From Actinosynnema pretiosum (GTDB taxonomy: Bacteria; Actinomycetota; Actinomycetes; Mycobacteriales; Pseudonocardiaceae): a stretch of 64,000 nucleotides of DNA. The DNA is taken from contig NZ_JAMTCF010000022.1 in the NCBI RefSeq assembly GCF_024171695.1, positions 1 to 64,000 of the forward strand. Reading direction: 5' to 3'. Positions 33,194 through 41,636 of the stretch are shown here, piece by piece. Numbering within the stretch: the stretch's first letter is position 1; every line of letters starts with the position of its first letter. Under the pieces are notes generated by a model. That model was not told the DNA's origin. It saw nothing but the letters and a program-made list of their open reading frames with translations, and searched no databases. A program made the position numbers and the translations under genes.

Positions 33194-34437
33194 TGCCGGG
33201 ACTGCTGCGCGTGGCGACGGCCGGGAACGTCGACGACGGCAAGAGCACCCTGATCGGCAGGCTGCTGCACGACGCCAAGGCGGTGCTGGCGGACCAGCTG
33301 GCCGCGGTGGAGGGCGACAGCGCGCGCCGGGGGTTCGACCGGCCCGAGCTGGCGCTGCTGGTGGACGGGCTGCGCGACGAGCGGGAGCAGGGCATCACGA
33401 TCGACGTGGCGCACCGCTACTTCGCCACCCCGCGCCGCTCGTTCGTGCTGGCCGACACGCCCGGCCACGTCCAGTACACCCGCAACACGGTGACCGGCGC
33501 GTCGACCGCGGACGTGGCGGTGGTGCTGCTCGACGCCAGGACCGGGCTGACCGACCAGGGCAGGCGGCACACCGCGATCGCCGCGCTGCTGGGGCTGCGG
33601 CACGTGGTGCTGGCGGTCAACAAGATGGACGCGGTGGGCTTCTCGGCGGAGGTGTTCGAGCGGCACGCGGCGGAGTTCGGGGCGGTGGCGCGGCGGCTGG
33701 GCGTGCGGTCGTGGACGGCGGTGCCGCTGTCGGCGCTGCACGGCGACAACGTGGTGGAGCCGTCCGAGCGCACCCCCTGGTACGGCGGGACGCCGCTGCT
33801 GCGGCACCTGGAGGAGCTGGAGCTGGAGCCGGAGCGGCACCCCGGCGGTCGGTTGCCGGTGCAGCTGGTGATCCGGCCGCGCACCGAGGCGCACGCGGAC
33901 TTCCGCGGCTACGCGGGCCGGGTCGCCGCGGGTGGGCTGGCCGTGGGCGACGAGGTCGTGGCGCAGCCGGACGGGTGGCGCACGGTGATCACCGGCATCG
34001 ACACCGCCGACGGGCCGCTGGAGCGGGCGGGCGTCGGCCGGTCGGTGGTGGTGCGGCTGGCCGACGAGCTGGACGCGGGCCGGGGCGCGCTGCTGTGCTC
34101 GGGGCGGCAGCCGGAGGTGGCGCGCGCCCTGGAGGCGGTGGTGTGCTGGCTGGCGCACGAGCCGCTGCGGCCGGGCGGGCGGTACCTGCTGCGGCACACC
34201 ACGCGGGAGCGCCGGGCGGTGGTGGAGTCGGTGGGGTCGCGGCTGGACGTGGCGACCCTGGAGCGCGGGCCCGCCGAGGAGCTGGCGCTCAACGACATCG
34301 GGGTGGTGCGGTTGCGCCTTGACGGGCCGGTGGCGGTGGACCGGTACGCCGAGAGCCGGTCCACGGGGGCGTTCGCGCTGGTCGACGAGGTCAGCGGGGG
34401 GACAGCGGCGGCGGGGATGGTGCTGGGGACGCGCTGA
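33193..34437 (+). CDS. cysN: Sulfate adenylyltransferase GTPase subunit CysN
   Basis: A 414-residue translation-factor-like GTPase. G1 is ATAGNVDDGKSTLIGRLLHD, G3 VLADTPGHVQYTRN, and G4 VVLAVNKMDAVGFS. Switch I has REQGITIDVAHRYF, characteristic of CysN. Domains 2 and 3 (LPVQLVIRPRTEAHADFRGY, CWLAHEPLRPGGRYLLRHTT) complete the protein. No APS-kinase domain is fused at the C-terminus, in line with a separate cysC. With CysD it couples GTP hydrolysis to sulfate adenylation. Its last 47 nt overlap the 3' end of the convergent SARP gene, so read-through into antisense is possible. Confidence 0.93.
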   Translation: MPGLLRVATAGNVDDGKSTLIGRLLHDAKAVLADQLAAVEGDSARRGFDRPELALLVDGLRDEREQGITIDVAHRYFATPRRSFVLADTPGHVQYTRNTVTGASTADVAVVLLDARTGLTDQGRRHTAIAALLGLRHVVLAVNKMDAVGFSAEVFERHAAEFGAVARRLGVRSWTAVPLSALHGDNVVEPSERTPWYGGTPLLRHLEELELEPERHPGGRLPVQLVIRPRTEAHADFRGYAGRVAAGGLAVGDEVVAQPDGWRTVITGIDTADGPLERAGVGRSVVVRLADELDAGRGALLCSGRQPEVARALEAVVCWLAHEPLRPGGRYLLRHTTRERRAVVESVGSRLDVATLERGPAEELALNDIGVVRLRLDGPVAVDRYAESRSTGAFALVDEVSGGTAAAGMVLGTR

Positions 34438-36805
34438 CCGGGGCGCACGGGTCGGGGTTCGCGGCGGTGGCGGGGGTGGTCCCCCGGTCACGGGCGTCCG
34501 GCGGCGAGCCCAGCCCCGCGTCGGGGTCGGAGTCGGGGTCCGGGGTGCGGTCGGGTTTCGGGGTGCGATCGCCGCGCGGGTTCGCGGCGGTGGTCCCCCG
34601 GTCACGGGCGTCCGGCGGCGAGCCCAGCCCCGCGTCGCGGTCGGGGTCCGGGGTGCGGTCGGGTTTCGGGGTGCGATCGCCGCGCGGATTCGCGGCGGTG
34701 GCGGGACTGTCCGGGGGTTTGTCGGCACCGACGCCGTGCGGGGGTCCGCCGTTCGCGCTGCGCGAGGGCTCGCCACCAGTGCCGTCCGGGGGCTCGCCGT
34801 TCACGCCGTGCGGCGGCTCGCCGCCAGCGCCGTGCGGGGACTCGCCGCCGCAGGCGCCTCCCCCTGGTCCTCCGCCGCCGGGGAGCTCGTCGGCGCCCGA
34901 GCCGCCAGCGGGTCCCCCACCCGCGCCGACTGCGCCGCCCGAGCCACTCGCGCCGACTGCCCAACCCGAGCCGCCCGCGCTCCGGGCGCTCCCGGCGTCG
35001 TTCCCGTCTCGGTCCACGTCCGCGTCCGCCGCCTCGGCAGGCGGCCCCGGTAAGCCCCTGGTGTAAGCCCGCACGACCTCGTGCACCGCGTACCGCCCCG
35101 GCGAGCGCTGCGCCAGCAGCCGCACGTCCAGCAGCCGCTCCAGCACCGCCTCGGCGCGGTCCACCGCGAGCCCGGCCAGCTCCGCCACCCGGTGCGCGTC
35201 GAAGTCGGCCGAGGGCAGCGCCCCGACCAGCCGCAGCACCCGCCGGTGCGCGGGCTCCAGCTCCTCGAACGAGAGCCCCACGGCCGCCGCGACGCTGCGG
35301 TCCTCCACGGCCAGCTCCCCCAGCCCGCCGCGCCGGTCGCGCAGCCGCTCCACCATGTGCGCGATGCTCCAGGCGGGCCGGTTGTGCAGCCGGGTGCAGG
35401 CGATGCGCACCGCCAGCGGCAGCCCGCCGCACGCGGTGACCAGCTCGCGGGCGGCCTCCGGCTCGGCGGCCACCCGGTCCGCGCCCAGCACGCCCTCCAC
35501 CACGCGCAGCACCTCGTCGGGCGGCGGCGGCTCCAGGGACAGGGTCAGCGCCCCGTCCAGCCCGGCGATCCTGCTGCGGCTGGTGACCACCACGACGCTG
35601 TCGGCCGCGCCGGGCAGCAGCGGGCGCACCTGGGCGGTGTCCACGGCGTTGTCCAGCAGCACGACCAGCCTGCGCCCGGCCGTGCGCATCCGCCACAGCG
35701 CCGCCCGGCCCACCGTGCCCGGCGGCAGCCGGTCCGAGGGCACGCCCGCCTGGCGCAGCAGCACCTCCAGCGCCTCCTCCGGACCGACCGGCGGGCGCAC
35801 CGGCGAGTGGCCGTGCAGGTCGACGTAGAAGCGGCCGTGCGGGAACTCCTCGGCGAGCCCGTGCGCGACGTGCACGGCCAGCGAGGTCTTGCCGACGCCC
35901 GGCATCCCGTCGAGGCCGATGATGGTCAGCCCGCCCCGGCCCTCGCGCACCCGCTCGCGGATGCGCTCCTGCTCGGCGGCGCGGCCGACGAAGTCCGCCA
36001 TCGCGTAGGGCAGCGCCTGCGGCGGCGCGGCGAACACCGGCGCGGCGGGCGCGCGCTCCACGCCCGCGAGCGCGGGGTCGCTGCGCAGCATCCGCTCGTG
36101 CAGCGACGCCAGCTCGCGGCCGGGGTCGACGCCCAGCTCGTCCCCGAGCAGCCTGCGGCCCTCCCGGTACAGGCGCAGCGCCTCGGCCTGGCGGCCCGCC
36201 CGGTACAGCGCGAGCATGAGCTGCCCGCGCGTGCTCTCGCGCAGCGGGTCCTCCACGAGGCGGGCGTGCAGCTCCGGCACCAGCTCCCGGCCCTCTCCCC
36301 CGGCCAGGCGCAGCTCGGCGAGCCGGTCGGCGGCGGCGAGCCTGCGCTCCTGCAGGATCGTGGCGGCCGGGCCGATCACCGGGCTGTCCAGCCCGGCCAG
36401 CACCGGTCCCCGCCACAGCGCGAGCGCCTCGTGCAGGTGCGCGGTCTCGGCCCGCGCGTCCCCGCCCGCCGCCGCCTCGCGGGCCTGCCGCAGGCAGCGG
36501 TCGAACACGCCGAGGTCGGTGCGCTCCTCGGTGACGTCCGCCCGGTAGCCGCTGCCGTCGGTGGTGATCACCCGCGCGCCGCCGGGCACCCGCCTGCGCA
36601 GCTCGGCGACGATCTTGCGGACCTGGTTGACGGCCGTGGGAGGCGGCTGCGCTCCCCACGCGGCCTGGAGCAGGGTCGGCAGCGACACGACCCGGCCCGC
36701 CTCCAGCAGCAGCACGGCGAGCACGCACTCCGACCGGGCCCCGCCGAGCGGGACGCGCCGCGCGCCCGCCCACACCTCCAGTGGTCCGAGCAGCCGGAAC
36801 TCCAC
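34391..36805 (-). CDS. SARP-family regulator with BTAD and NB-ARC domains
   Basis: An 804-residue AfsR-like regulator. Residues 1-95 form the OmpR-type winged helix (MEFRLLGPLEVWAGARRVPL, AAWGAQPPPTAVNQVRKIVA). Residues 100-245 form the bacterial transcriptional activation domain (FDRCLRQAREAAAGGD, ALYRAGRQAEALRLYREGRR). The ATPase domain has P-loop IIGLDGMPGVGKTSLAVHVA and RRLVVLLDNAVDTAQV. The region to about 640 is the NB-ARC helical and winged part. The last 170 residues are Gly/Pro-rich, with a 36-residue unit (GDRTPKPDRTPDPD) repeated. The GTG at 36805 has GGGGGAGG 6 nt upstream. It lies at the end of the sugar/PAPS operon and is the obvious candidate for its activator. Confidence 0.85.
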   Translation of the reverse strand: MEFRLLGPLEVWAGARRVPLGGARSECVLAVLLLEAGRVVSLPTLLQAAWGAQPPPTAVNQVRKIVAELRRRVPGGARVITTDGSGYRADVTEERTDLGVFDRCLRQAREAAAGGDARAETAHLHEALALWRGPVLAGLDSPVIGPAATILQERRLAAADRLAELRLAGGEGRELVPELHARLVEDPLRESTRGQLMLALYRAGRQAEALRLYREGRRLLGDELGVDPGRELASLHERMLRSDPALAGVERAPAAPVFAAPPQALPYAMADFVGRAAEQERIRERVREGRGGLTIIGLDGMPGVGKTSLAVHVAHGLAEEFPHGRFYVDLHGHSPVRPPVGPEEALEVLLRQAGVPSDRLPPGTVGRAALWRMRTAGRRLVVLLDNAVDTAQVRPLLPGAADSVVVVTSRSRIAGLDGALTLSLEPPPPDEVLRVVEGVLGADRVAAEPEAARELVTACGGLPLAVRIACTRLHNRPAWSIAHMVERLRDRRGGLGELAVEDRSVAAAVGLSFEELEPAHRRVLRLVGALPSADFDAHRVAELAGLAVDRAEAVLERLLDVRLLAQRSPGRYAVHEVVRAYTRGLPGPPAEAADADVDRDGNDAGSARSAGGSGWAVGASGSGGAVGAGGGPAGGSGADELPGGGGPGGGACGGESPHGAGGEPPHGVNGEPPDGTGGEPSRSANGGPPHGVGADKPPDSPATAANPRGDRTPKPDRTPDPDRDAGLGSPPDARDRGTTAANPRGDRTPKPDRTPDPDSDPDAGLGSPPDARDRGTTPATAANPDPCAPVSASPAPSPPPLSPR
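34477..34697. repeat. Direct repeat of about 110 bp in the SARP gene tail
   Basis: Two copies, starting near 34477 and 34591, encoding a repeated Pro/Asp/Arg-rich unit; copy 1 carries a short extra GTCGGA-type insertion. A partial third copy begins near 34674. This is recent internal duplication in a disordered tail. Confidence 0.7.
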
Positions 36806-37041
36806 GTGGTCCTCCCCCAGTTGCCGCCGACCGCCCTCGGTCACCGGGGAGCACGAACGCGATGACCAGGCACGGGACTCGCCACAAAATCCGCCGACAA
36901 AACACTCGCAGGCCATGTTCACTCGGATGCACATCGGTTTTCCGCACTGGGAAGCGATGGGGAATCGTTGCGGTATCGGCCTTGGCAAACTGACCGTAGC
37001 AGAGCGCGCAAAGGCAGCAGAACCACGTGGAACGGGGTCGC
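36806..37041. promoter_or_regulatory. Divergent intergenic region between SARP and XRE regulator genes
   Basis: About 235 bp, clearly less GC-rich than the flanks, with short A/T runs such as CCACAAAATCCG and GACAAAACACTC. It should hold both promoters, but I could not assign -35 and -10 pairs with confidence. Confidence 0.45.
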
Positions 37042-38355
37042 ATGGGAACAAGGCCGAACACGGAACTGGGACTTCTGCTCAAGCGGCACCGGGTGCGCCA
37101 CGACCTGACCCAGGCGCAATTGGCGAACCGGTCCGGCGTGAGCGTGCGGACCATTCGGGAAATCGAGCGCGGCACCGGCGCGCGGCCGAGGGGGCGCACC
37201 GTGGCGCTGGTCGCCGGGGCGCTGGGGCTGTCCGGCCAGGAGCGGGCCGCGCTGTCCGGGGTCGCGGGCGGACGGGTCGGGGCGGACGAGGCGCACGCCG
37301 GGCCGGTGGCCCCGCCGTCGCCGCTGGACGCGCTGCTCGGCCGGGAGGCCGAGGTGGGCGCGCTGGCGTCGTCGCTGCGCACGGGGGCGCAGCGGCTGGT
37401 GACCGTGACCGGGCTCGGCGGGGTGGGCAAGACCCGGTTGGCGCTGGGGGTCGCGGGGGTGCTGCACGGCGCGGAGGGGTTCTCGGTGCTGTGGCACTCC
37501 ACCGACCCGCGCTACCCGGCGGGCGCGGGCCCGTCGTGGCCGGAGCGGCTGCTGGACCGGGCCCGTCCCGCCGGGGCGGGACGGGCGACGCTGCTGGTGC
37601 TCGACGGTGGGCGCGCGGGCGCGGAGCGGGTGCTGCCCGCGCTGCGGGACTGCCGGGACCTGCGGGTGCTGATCACCGCGTCGGGCCCGCTGGGCCTGCC
37701 GGGCGAGCGGGTGTTCCCGCTGGCGCCGCTGGCGGTGCCGGAGCGGGGCGCGACCGGTGCGGAGGCGGTGTCGCGGTTGCCGTCGGTGGCGCTGCTGGCG
37801 TGCCACGCGCGGCGGGTGCGGCCGGACTTCCGGGTGGTCGAGGCGAACGCGGAGGCCGTGGCGGCGCTGGTCGGCTGGGCGGACGGGGTGCCGTCGGCGC
37901 TGGAGGCGCTGGCGTCGTGGTTCGCGCTGTACGAGCCGGAGGAGCTGCGCGGGCACGTGGCGCAGGACCCGGTGGCGTTCCTGGGCGGGACGGCGGGCGC
38001 GGTGCGCCGGGCGCTGGGCGGGCTGGGCGCCGGGGAGCGGGCGCTGCTGCGCGCGCTGGCCGCGCGGGGCCGGGACTGGTCGGTGGCGGACGCGGCGCGG
38101 GCGTCGGGCCTGGCCGGGACGGCGTGCGCGGGGCTGCTGCGGGGCCTGCTGGCGGCGGGCGTGCTGCGGCCGACCCCGAACGCGCCGACCGCGCGGCTGC
38201 GGGTGCCGATCCTGGTGCGGCACCTGTGCGCGCCGGTGGCCGAGGTCGGGGTCGGGGCCGAGGCGACCAGGCCCGAGGCGGGGGCCCACGCGGTCAGCCC
38301 CGAGGCCGAGGAGGGTGCGCGGACGAGGGGCGGCGCAGCCCGGCGCGCGGCGTGA
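37042..38355 (+). CDS. XRE-type HTH regulator with NB-ARC-like ATPase domain
   Basis: A 437-residue protein. Residues 5-65 are a Cro/C1 helix-turn-helix (LGLLLKRHRVRHDLTQAQLA, NRSGVSVRTIREIERG, GRTVALVAGALGL). After a short linker, a P-loop domain shows VTVTGLGGVGKTRLALGVAG and LLVLDGGRAGAERVLPAL as a Walker B-like strand. The rest is helical (GWADGVPSALEALASWFALY, ALLRALAARGRDWSVADAAR), resembling the winged-helix part of NB-ARC proteins, but no TPR sensor follows. ATG at 37042 is chosen; a GTG five codons earlier is possible. It is divergent from the SARP gene, so the two probably form a regulatory pair for the neighbouring operon. The C-terminal 40 residues contain a repeated ARPEAG-type stretch. 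Confidence 0.75.
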   Translation: MGTRPNTELGLLLKRHRVRHDLTQAQLANRSGVSVRTIREIERGTGARPRGRTVALVAGALGLSGQERAALSGVAGGRVGADEAHAGPVAPPSPLDALLGREAEVGALASSLRTGAQRLVTVTGLGGVGKTRLALGVAGVLHGAEGFSVLWHSTDPRYPAGAGPSWPERLLDRARPAGAGRATLLVLDGGRAGAERVLPALRDCRDLRVLITASGPLGLPGERVFPLAPLAVPERGATGAEAVSRLPSVALLACHARRVRPDFRVVEANAEAVAALVGWADGVPSALEALASWFALYEPEELRGHVAQDPVAFLGGTAGAVRRALGGLGAGERALLRALAARGRDWSVADAARASGLAGTACAGLLRGLLAAGVLRPTPNAPTARLRVPILVRHLCAPVAEVGVGAEATRPEAGAHAVSPEAEEGARTRGGAARRAA

Positions 38356-38988
38356 CCAGGCCCGAGGCGGGGACCGGGGTGACCAGGCCCGAGGTGACCA
38401 GGGCGGAGGCGGGCGCGCGGCGAGGCGACGCCCCGGTTCGGCGCGCCACGAGGCCGGGTCGAACGCGGGCCTGCGCCGGACCGCCCTGGGCGCGGCGTAG
38501 GCGGCGGGCGCGGGGCCTGCCCCCCCGGTCCGTCGGTGCCCGCCGCGCTCAGCAGGCCCCGCCACCGCCCGCGCCCACCCGGACCCGCGTCTCGCACAAC
38601 CCCCGCCACACGGCGCCCACCGCACGACCTCTGCCGCGCCCCCCGACCTCCACCACCCGCCTGACGGCCCCCGCCTTCCAACCACCACGTGGCGCCCGCT
38701 TCGCGACGCCCACCGCACGGCCGACACCGGATGGCCTCAGCCCCGCACCCTTCTGACCTCCGCCCCCTGACGGCCCCCGCCGCCCAACCACCACCACGCG
38801 GCACCCGCTTCACGACGCCCACCGCACGGCCGACACAACACGACCTCTGCCCCGCACCCCTCCGACCTGCGCTTTCCAGCCACCGCCACCCGCACCCGCC
38901 TCGCGGCCCCGCCTTACGCCCCCGCTACCCGCTACCCGCTACCCGTTCCAGCCTCGCGGCCCACCCCGTCCCGGCTCCCCCTCCCACC
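38356..38988. other. Gene-free stretch with tandem repeats
   Basis: About 630 bp without a credible gene between convergent genes. Open frames here have no ribosome sites or domains. The first 60 bp repeat a GACCAGGCCCGAGG unit also seen in the 3' end of the XRE gene. From 38561 a C-rich imperfect tandem repeat begins. Confidence 0.5.
38561..38880. repeat. Imperfect 106-bp tandem repeat, C-rich strand
   Basis: Two clear copies begin with CTGACGGCCCCCGCC at 38661 and 38767, and a partial diverged copy lies upstream. Each contains GACGCCCACCGCACGGCCGA. It is strongly strand-asymmetric (C-rich on plus). Confidence 0.6.
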
Positions 38989-40179
38989 TCAACCCCCCGC
39001 CCCGAACACCCCCACCGGGTCGTCCAGCACCCGCTGCCACGCCAGCTCCGCCGCCCCCACCAGGCTCCAGTCCCGCAGCTCCGCCCGCCGCAGCGGCACC
39101 GCCCCGCTGCGCCCCCACAGGCTCCACCCGGCCACCGCCGCCGCCAGCCGCTCCGGTTCCGCCGCCAGGAGGTGCCCGTGCAGCCCCCCGAGCACGACCC
39201 GGTCCGGGTTCAGCACGTTCACCAGCCCCGCCAACCCCACCCCCAGCAGGTCGACGGCCCCGTCCACCGCCGCCCGCACCCGAGGGTCGCCCGCCCGCTC
39301 CGGCAGCAGCGCCACCGCCCGGTCCAGCGGCGACCCCGACCCCTCCGGCGACCGCCCGGCGGCGGCCAGCAGCGCCAGCGGGTCGGCCTCCACGTCCAGG
39401 CACCCCCGCCCCCCGCAGTGGCACGGCCTGCCGCTCGGGTTGACCGTCAGGTGCCCGACCTCCATCGCCAGCCCGGCCCCACCCCGGTAGAGCGCCCCGT
39501 CGACCACGAGCGCCCCGCCGACCCCGCGCCGCCCGGTCGCCACCACGAGCAGGTGCGCCGCGCCCCGTCCGGCCCCGTGCCGGTGCTCGGCGAGCGCGCC
39601 GAGGTTGATGTCGTTGGCCACGTCCGCCCCGCCGGGGAGCCCGGCCCGCGCGGTCTCGGCGGCCATGATCGCCCGCACCGGCACCCCCGCGCTCCAGGCC
39701 ACGTGCAGCGGGTTGAGCGCGGTCCCGTCGGGCTCGGCCACGGCCGACGGCACCGCCAGCCCCGCGCCGACGCAGGCCCGCCCACTGCGCCGCAGCAGCC
39801 GCACGCCCTCCCGGACGGCGGCGCGCACTACGAGCTCCGGCTCGGCGGGCACGACCAGCGCGCGCGTGCGCCGCGCGGCCACCTCGCCGCCGAGCCCGAC
39901 GAGCGCGACCTGGTATCCGTCCACGTGCACCTGGGCGGCCAGCGCGACGGGACCGCCGGGCGCGGGCGCGATCCGGTGCGACGGCCTGCCCGGCGCGTCG
40001 CCGGGCGCGCCGGGGCTGCTGTCCACGCGCACCAGGCCGAGCCCGGCCAGCTCCGCGAGCACCGCGCCCGCGGTGGTGCGGGTGGTGCCCAGCGCCGCGG
40101 TCAGCTCGGCGCGGACGCGCACCCGGCCGGTGTGCACCAGCTCCAGCGCTCGTCCGACCAGGGAGTTCCCCCGTGCCAT
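38989..40179 (-). CDS. ROK-family transcriptional regulator
   Basis: A 396-residue ROK repressor. Residues 1-65 hold a winged helix (NSLVGRALELVHTGRVRVRA, LTAALGTTRTTAGAVLAELA). The ROK domain follows, with LVVVATGRRGVGGALVVDGA (sugar/nucleotide region), GLAMEVGHLTVNPSG with the conserved Glu-Val-Gly-His, and the zinc site CHCGGRGCLDV. Such proteins bind sugar operators and release on binding a sugar or sugar phosphate. The ATG at 40179 has GGAGGG 6 nt upstream. It is divergent from the MFS permease gene, 37 bp away, so it very likely controls that transporter. No palindromic operator is obvious in the short gap. Confidence 0.88.
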   Translation of the reverse strand: MARGNSLVGRALELVHTGRVRVRAELTAALGTTRTTAGAVLAELAGLGLVRVDSSPGAPGDAPGRPSHRIAPAPGGPVALAAQVHVDGYQVALVGLGGEVAARRTRALVVPAEPELVVRAAVREGVRLLRRSGRACVGAGLAVPSAVAEPDGTALNPLHVAWSAGVPVRAIMAAETARAGLPGGADVANDINLGALAEHRHGAGRGAAHLLVVATGRRGVGGALVVDGALYRGGAGLAMEVGHLTVNPSGRPCHCGGRGCLDVEADPLALLAAAGRSPEGSGSPLDRAVALLPERAGDPRVRAAVDGAVDLLGVGLAGLVNVLNPDRVVLGGLHGHLLAAEPERLAAAVAGWSLWGRSGAVPLRRAELRDWSLVGAAELAWQRVLDDPVGVFGAGG

Positions 40180-40181
40180 CT

Positions 40182-40210
40182 TTGCCCTCCGCACCGCGCG
40201 TTCCTAGACT
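40182..40210 (+). promoter_or_regulatory. Leaderless promoter of the MFS permease gene
   Basis: TTGCCC (40182-40187) and TAGACT (40205-40210) are 17 bp apart. The GTG at 40217 follows the -10 by 6 nt with no Shine-Dalgarno. Confidence 0.6.
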
Positions 40211-40216
40211 GGGTTT

Positions 40217-41434
40217 GTGACGCCAATGGACAAATTATCCCCTGGGTCCGCCGTGACGGGCGCGAACGCGCGCGACCTGGCGCTGGTGCGGATCGCCACG
40301 ACGGGGTTCTTCGCCCTGGGCGGGTTCGTCTTCGCCGGGTGGGCGGTCCGCATCCCCGCCGTCAAGGAGCAGGTGTCGGCGAGCCCGGCCACGCTCGGCC
40401 TCGCGCTGTTCGCGATGACCGGCTCGGCGGTGGCCACGATGGCGGTCACCGGCGGGCTGTGCAGACGGCTGGGCAGCGGGCGGGTCACGGTGGTGGCCGC
40501 CGCGCTGCTGGCGGTGAGCGCGGTGCTGCCGACGCTGCCGCGCACGGCGGTGGGCCTCGGCCTGGCGCTGCTGGTGTTCGGCGTCGCCTACGGCGCGATC
40601 GACGTAGCCGTGAACAGCGTCGCGGTGGACCTGGTGGCCGCGCTGCGCAGGCCGATCATGCCGAGCCTGCACGCGGCGAACAGCCTGGGCAGCCTGGCCG
40701 GGGCGGGGGCGGGCGGCCTGCTCGCGCCGCACCTGTCCCCCACCGCGCACATGCTGCTGGTCGCCCCGCTGGGCGTGGTCGCGGCGGCGGCGGGCGGCTG
40801 GGTGCTGCTCACCCGTCCGCTGCCGTCCTCGCACCGGCAGGAGCCGGAGGGGGACGCGCGCGGAGGAGGGGGCCGCAGGCTGCTCCCCCGGCTGCGGGCG
40901 GGACTGCCGCTGTTCGCCGCGATCGCGCTGTGCGCGGCCTACGGGCAGGGCGCGCTGGACAGCTGGGTGCCGCTGCACATCACCTCGGACCTGGGCGGCG
41001 GCGAGGGCGTCGCGGCGGCGGGCTACGCGATCGTGCAAGGCACCATGACGGCGGGCAGGTTGGCGGGCGTCGCGCTGCTGGAGCGGCTCGGGCAGACCGT
41101 CGTGGTGGTCGCGGGCGGGGCGCTGGCCTGCGCGGGCGCGCTGGTGGCCGCGCTGGCCCCTGCGCTGCCGGTGGTGCTGGTGGCGCTGGCTGCCACCGGA
41201 CTCGGCCTGGCCAACATCTTCCCGGTGGCGATCGGTCGGGCGGGCGCGATCGGTGGTCCGTCCGGGGTCGCGTTCGCCTCCACGCTCGGTTACGGCGGCA
41301 TCCTGCTGGCCCCGCCGACGATCGGTTTCCTGGCCGAGGACTTCGGTTTGCCGAAAGCGTTCACCCTGATCGCCGTGATGATCGGCGCGGCTGCCGTGAT
41401 GGGATACGCGGCGCGCAAGCAGCAGTTTTCCTGA
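40217..41434 (+). CDS. MFS transporter, sugar (fucose permease-like)
   Basis: A 405-residue major-facilitator protein with twelve predicted helices. The first helix and loop (GFFALGGFVFAGWAVRIPAV) and the loop 2-3 region (LCRRLGSGRVTVVAAALLAV) are in the usual place. The fucP-like helix 4-5 block is FGVAYGAIDVAVNSVAVDLV, with MPSLHAANSLGSLAGAGAGG after it, typical of the BioY-unrelated 'MFS_1 sugar' group with VN and H residues near the substrate. The central cytoplasmic loop is about 35 residues, rich in Arg and Gly. It should import a neutral sugar with protons. Its regulation is probably by the divergent ROK protein. GTG start, leaderless promoter. Confidence 0.82.
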   Translation: MTPMDKLSPGSAVTGANARDLALVRIATTGFFALGGFVFAGWAVRIPAVKEQVSASPATLGLALFAMTGSAVATMAVTGGLCRRLGSGRVTVVAAALLAVSAVLPTLPRTAVGLGLALLVFGVAYGAIDVAVNSVAVDLVAALRRPIMPSLHAANSLGSLAGAGAGGLLAPHLSPTAHMLLVAPLGVVAAAAGGWVLLTRPLPSSHRQEPEGDARGGGGRRLLPRLRAGLPLFAAIALCAAYGQGALDSWVPLHITSDLGGGEGVAAAGYAIVQGTMTAGRLAGVALLERLGQTVVVVAGGALACAGALVAALAPALPVVLVALAATGLGLANIFPVAIGRAGAIGGPSGVAFASTLGYGGILLAPPTIGFLAEDFGLPKAFTLIAVMIGAAAVMGYAARKQQFS

Positions 41435-41636
41435 GCCGCCCGCGCGACGCCTCCGGGTTATCGCCCGCAGGCGTGATCCCGGCCGGGGCTGCGGGTAATC
41501 CAGAATTAATCGGGCGGCCACCCGTGAATTCACCTGGCGCGCGTCCGGGCGGACCGAAAAATTGTTGAAAGCGTTCGGCGCACCCCGGCCGGGACGAGAT
41601 CGGTCGCGGCCCGCCCCCGGTCCGGGGCGGGCCGCG
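41435..41636. other. Intergenic region with terminator of the NRAMP gene
   Basis: About 200 bp between convergent genes. It contains two AT-rich patches (around 41492-41512 and 41556-41570) without an associated gene, and the strong hairpin at 41606-41635. Confidence 0.5.
41606..41635 (-). terminator. Terminator of the NRAMP transporter gene
   Basis: A perfect 12-bp inverted repeat (GCGGCCCGCCCC and complement, arms 41606-41617 and 41624-41635, 6-nt loop) immediately past the stop at 41637. Confidence 0.75.

Noticed and set aside
34391..37051. Longer SARP protein starting at 37051
   Set aside because: The extra N-terminus is unlike the family and lacks a ribosome site, whereas GTG at 36805 has GGGGGAGG and begins the winged-helix domain.
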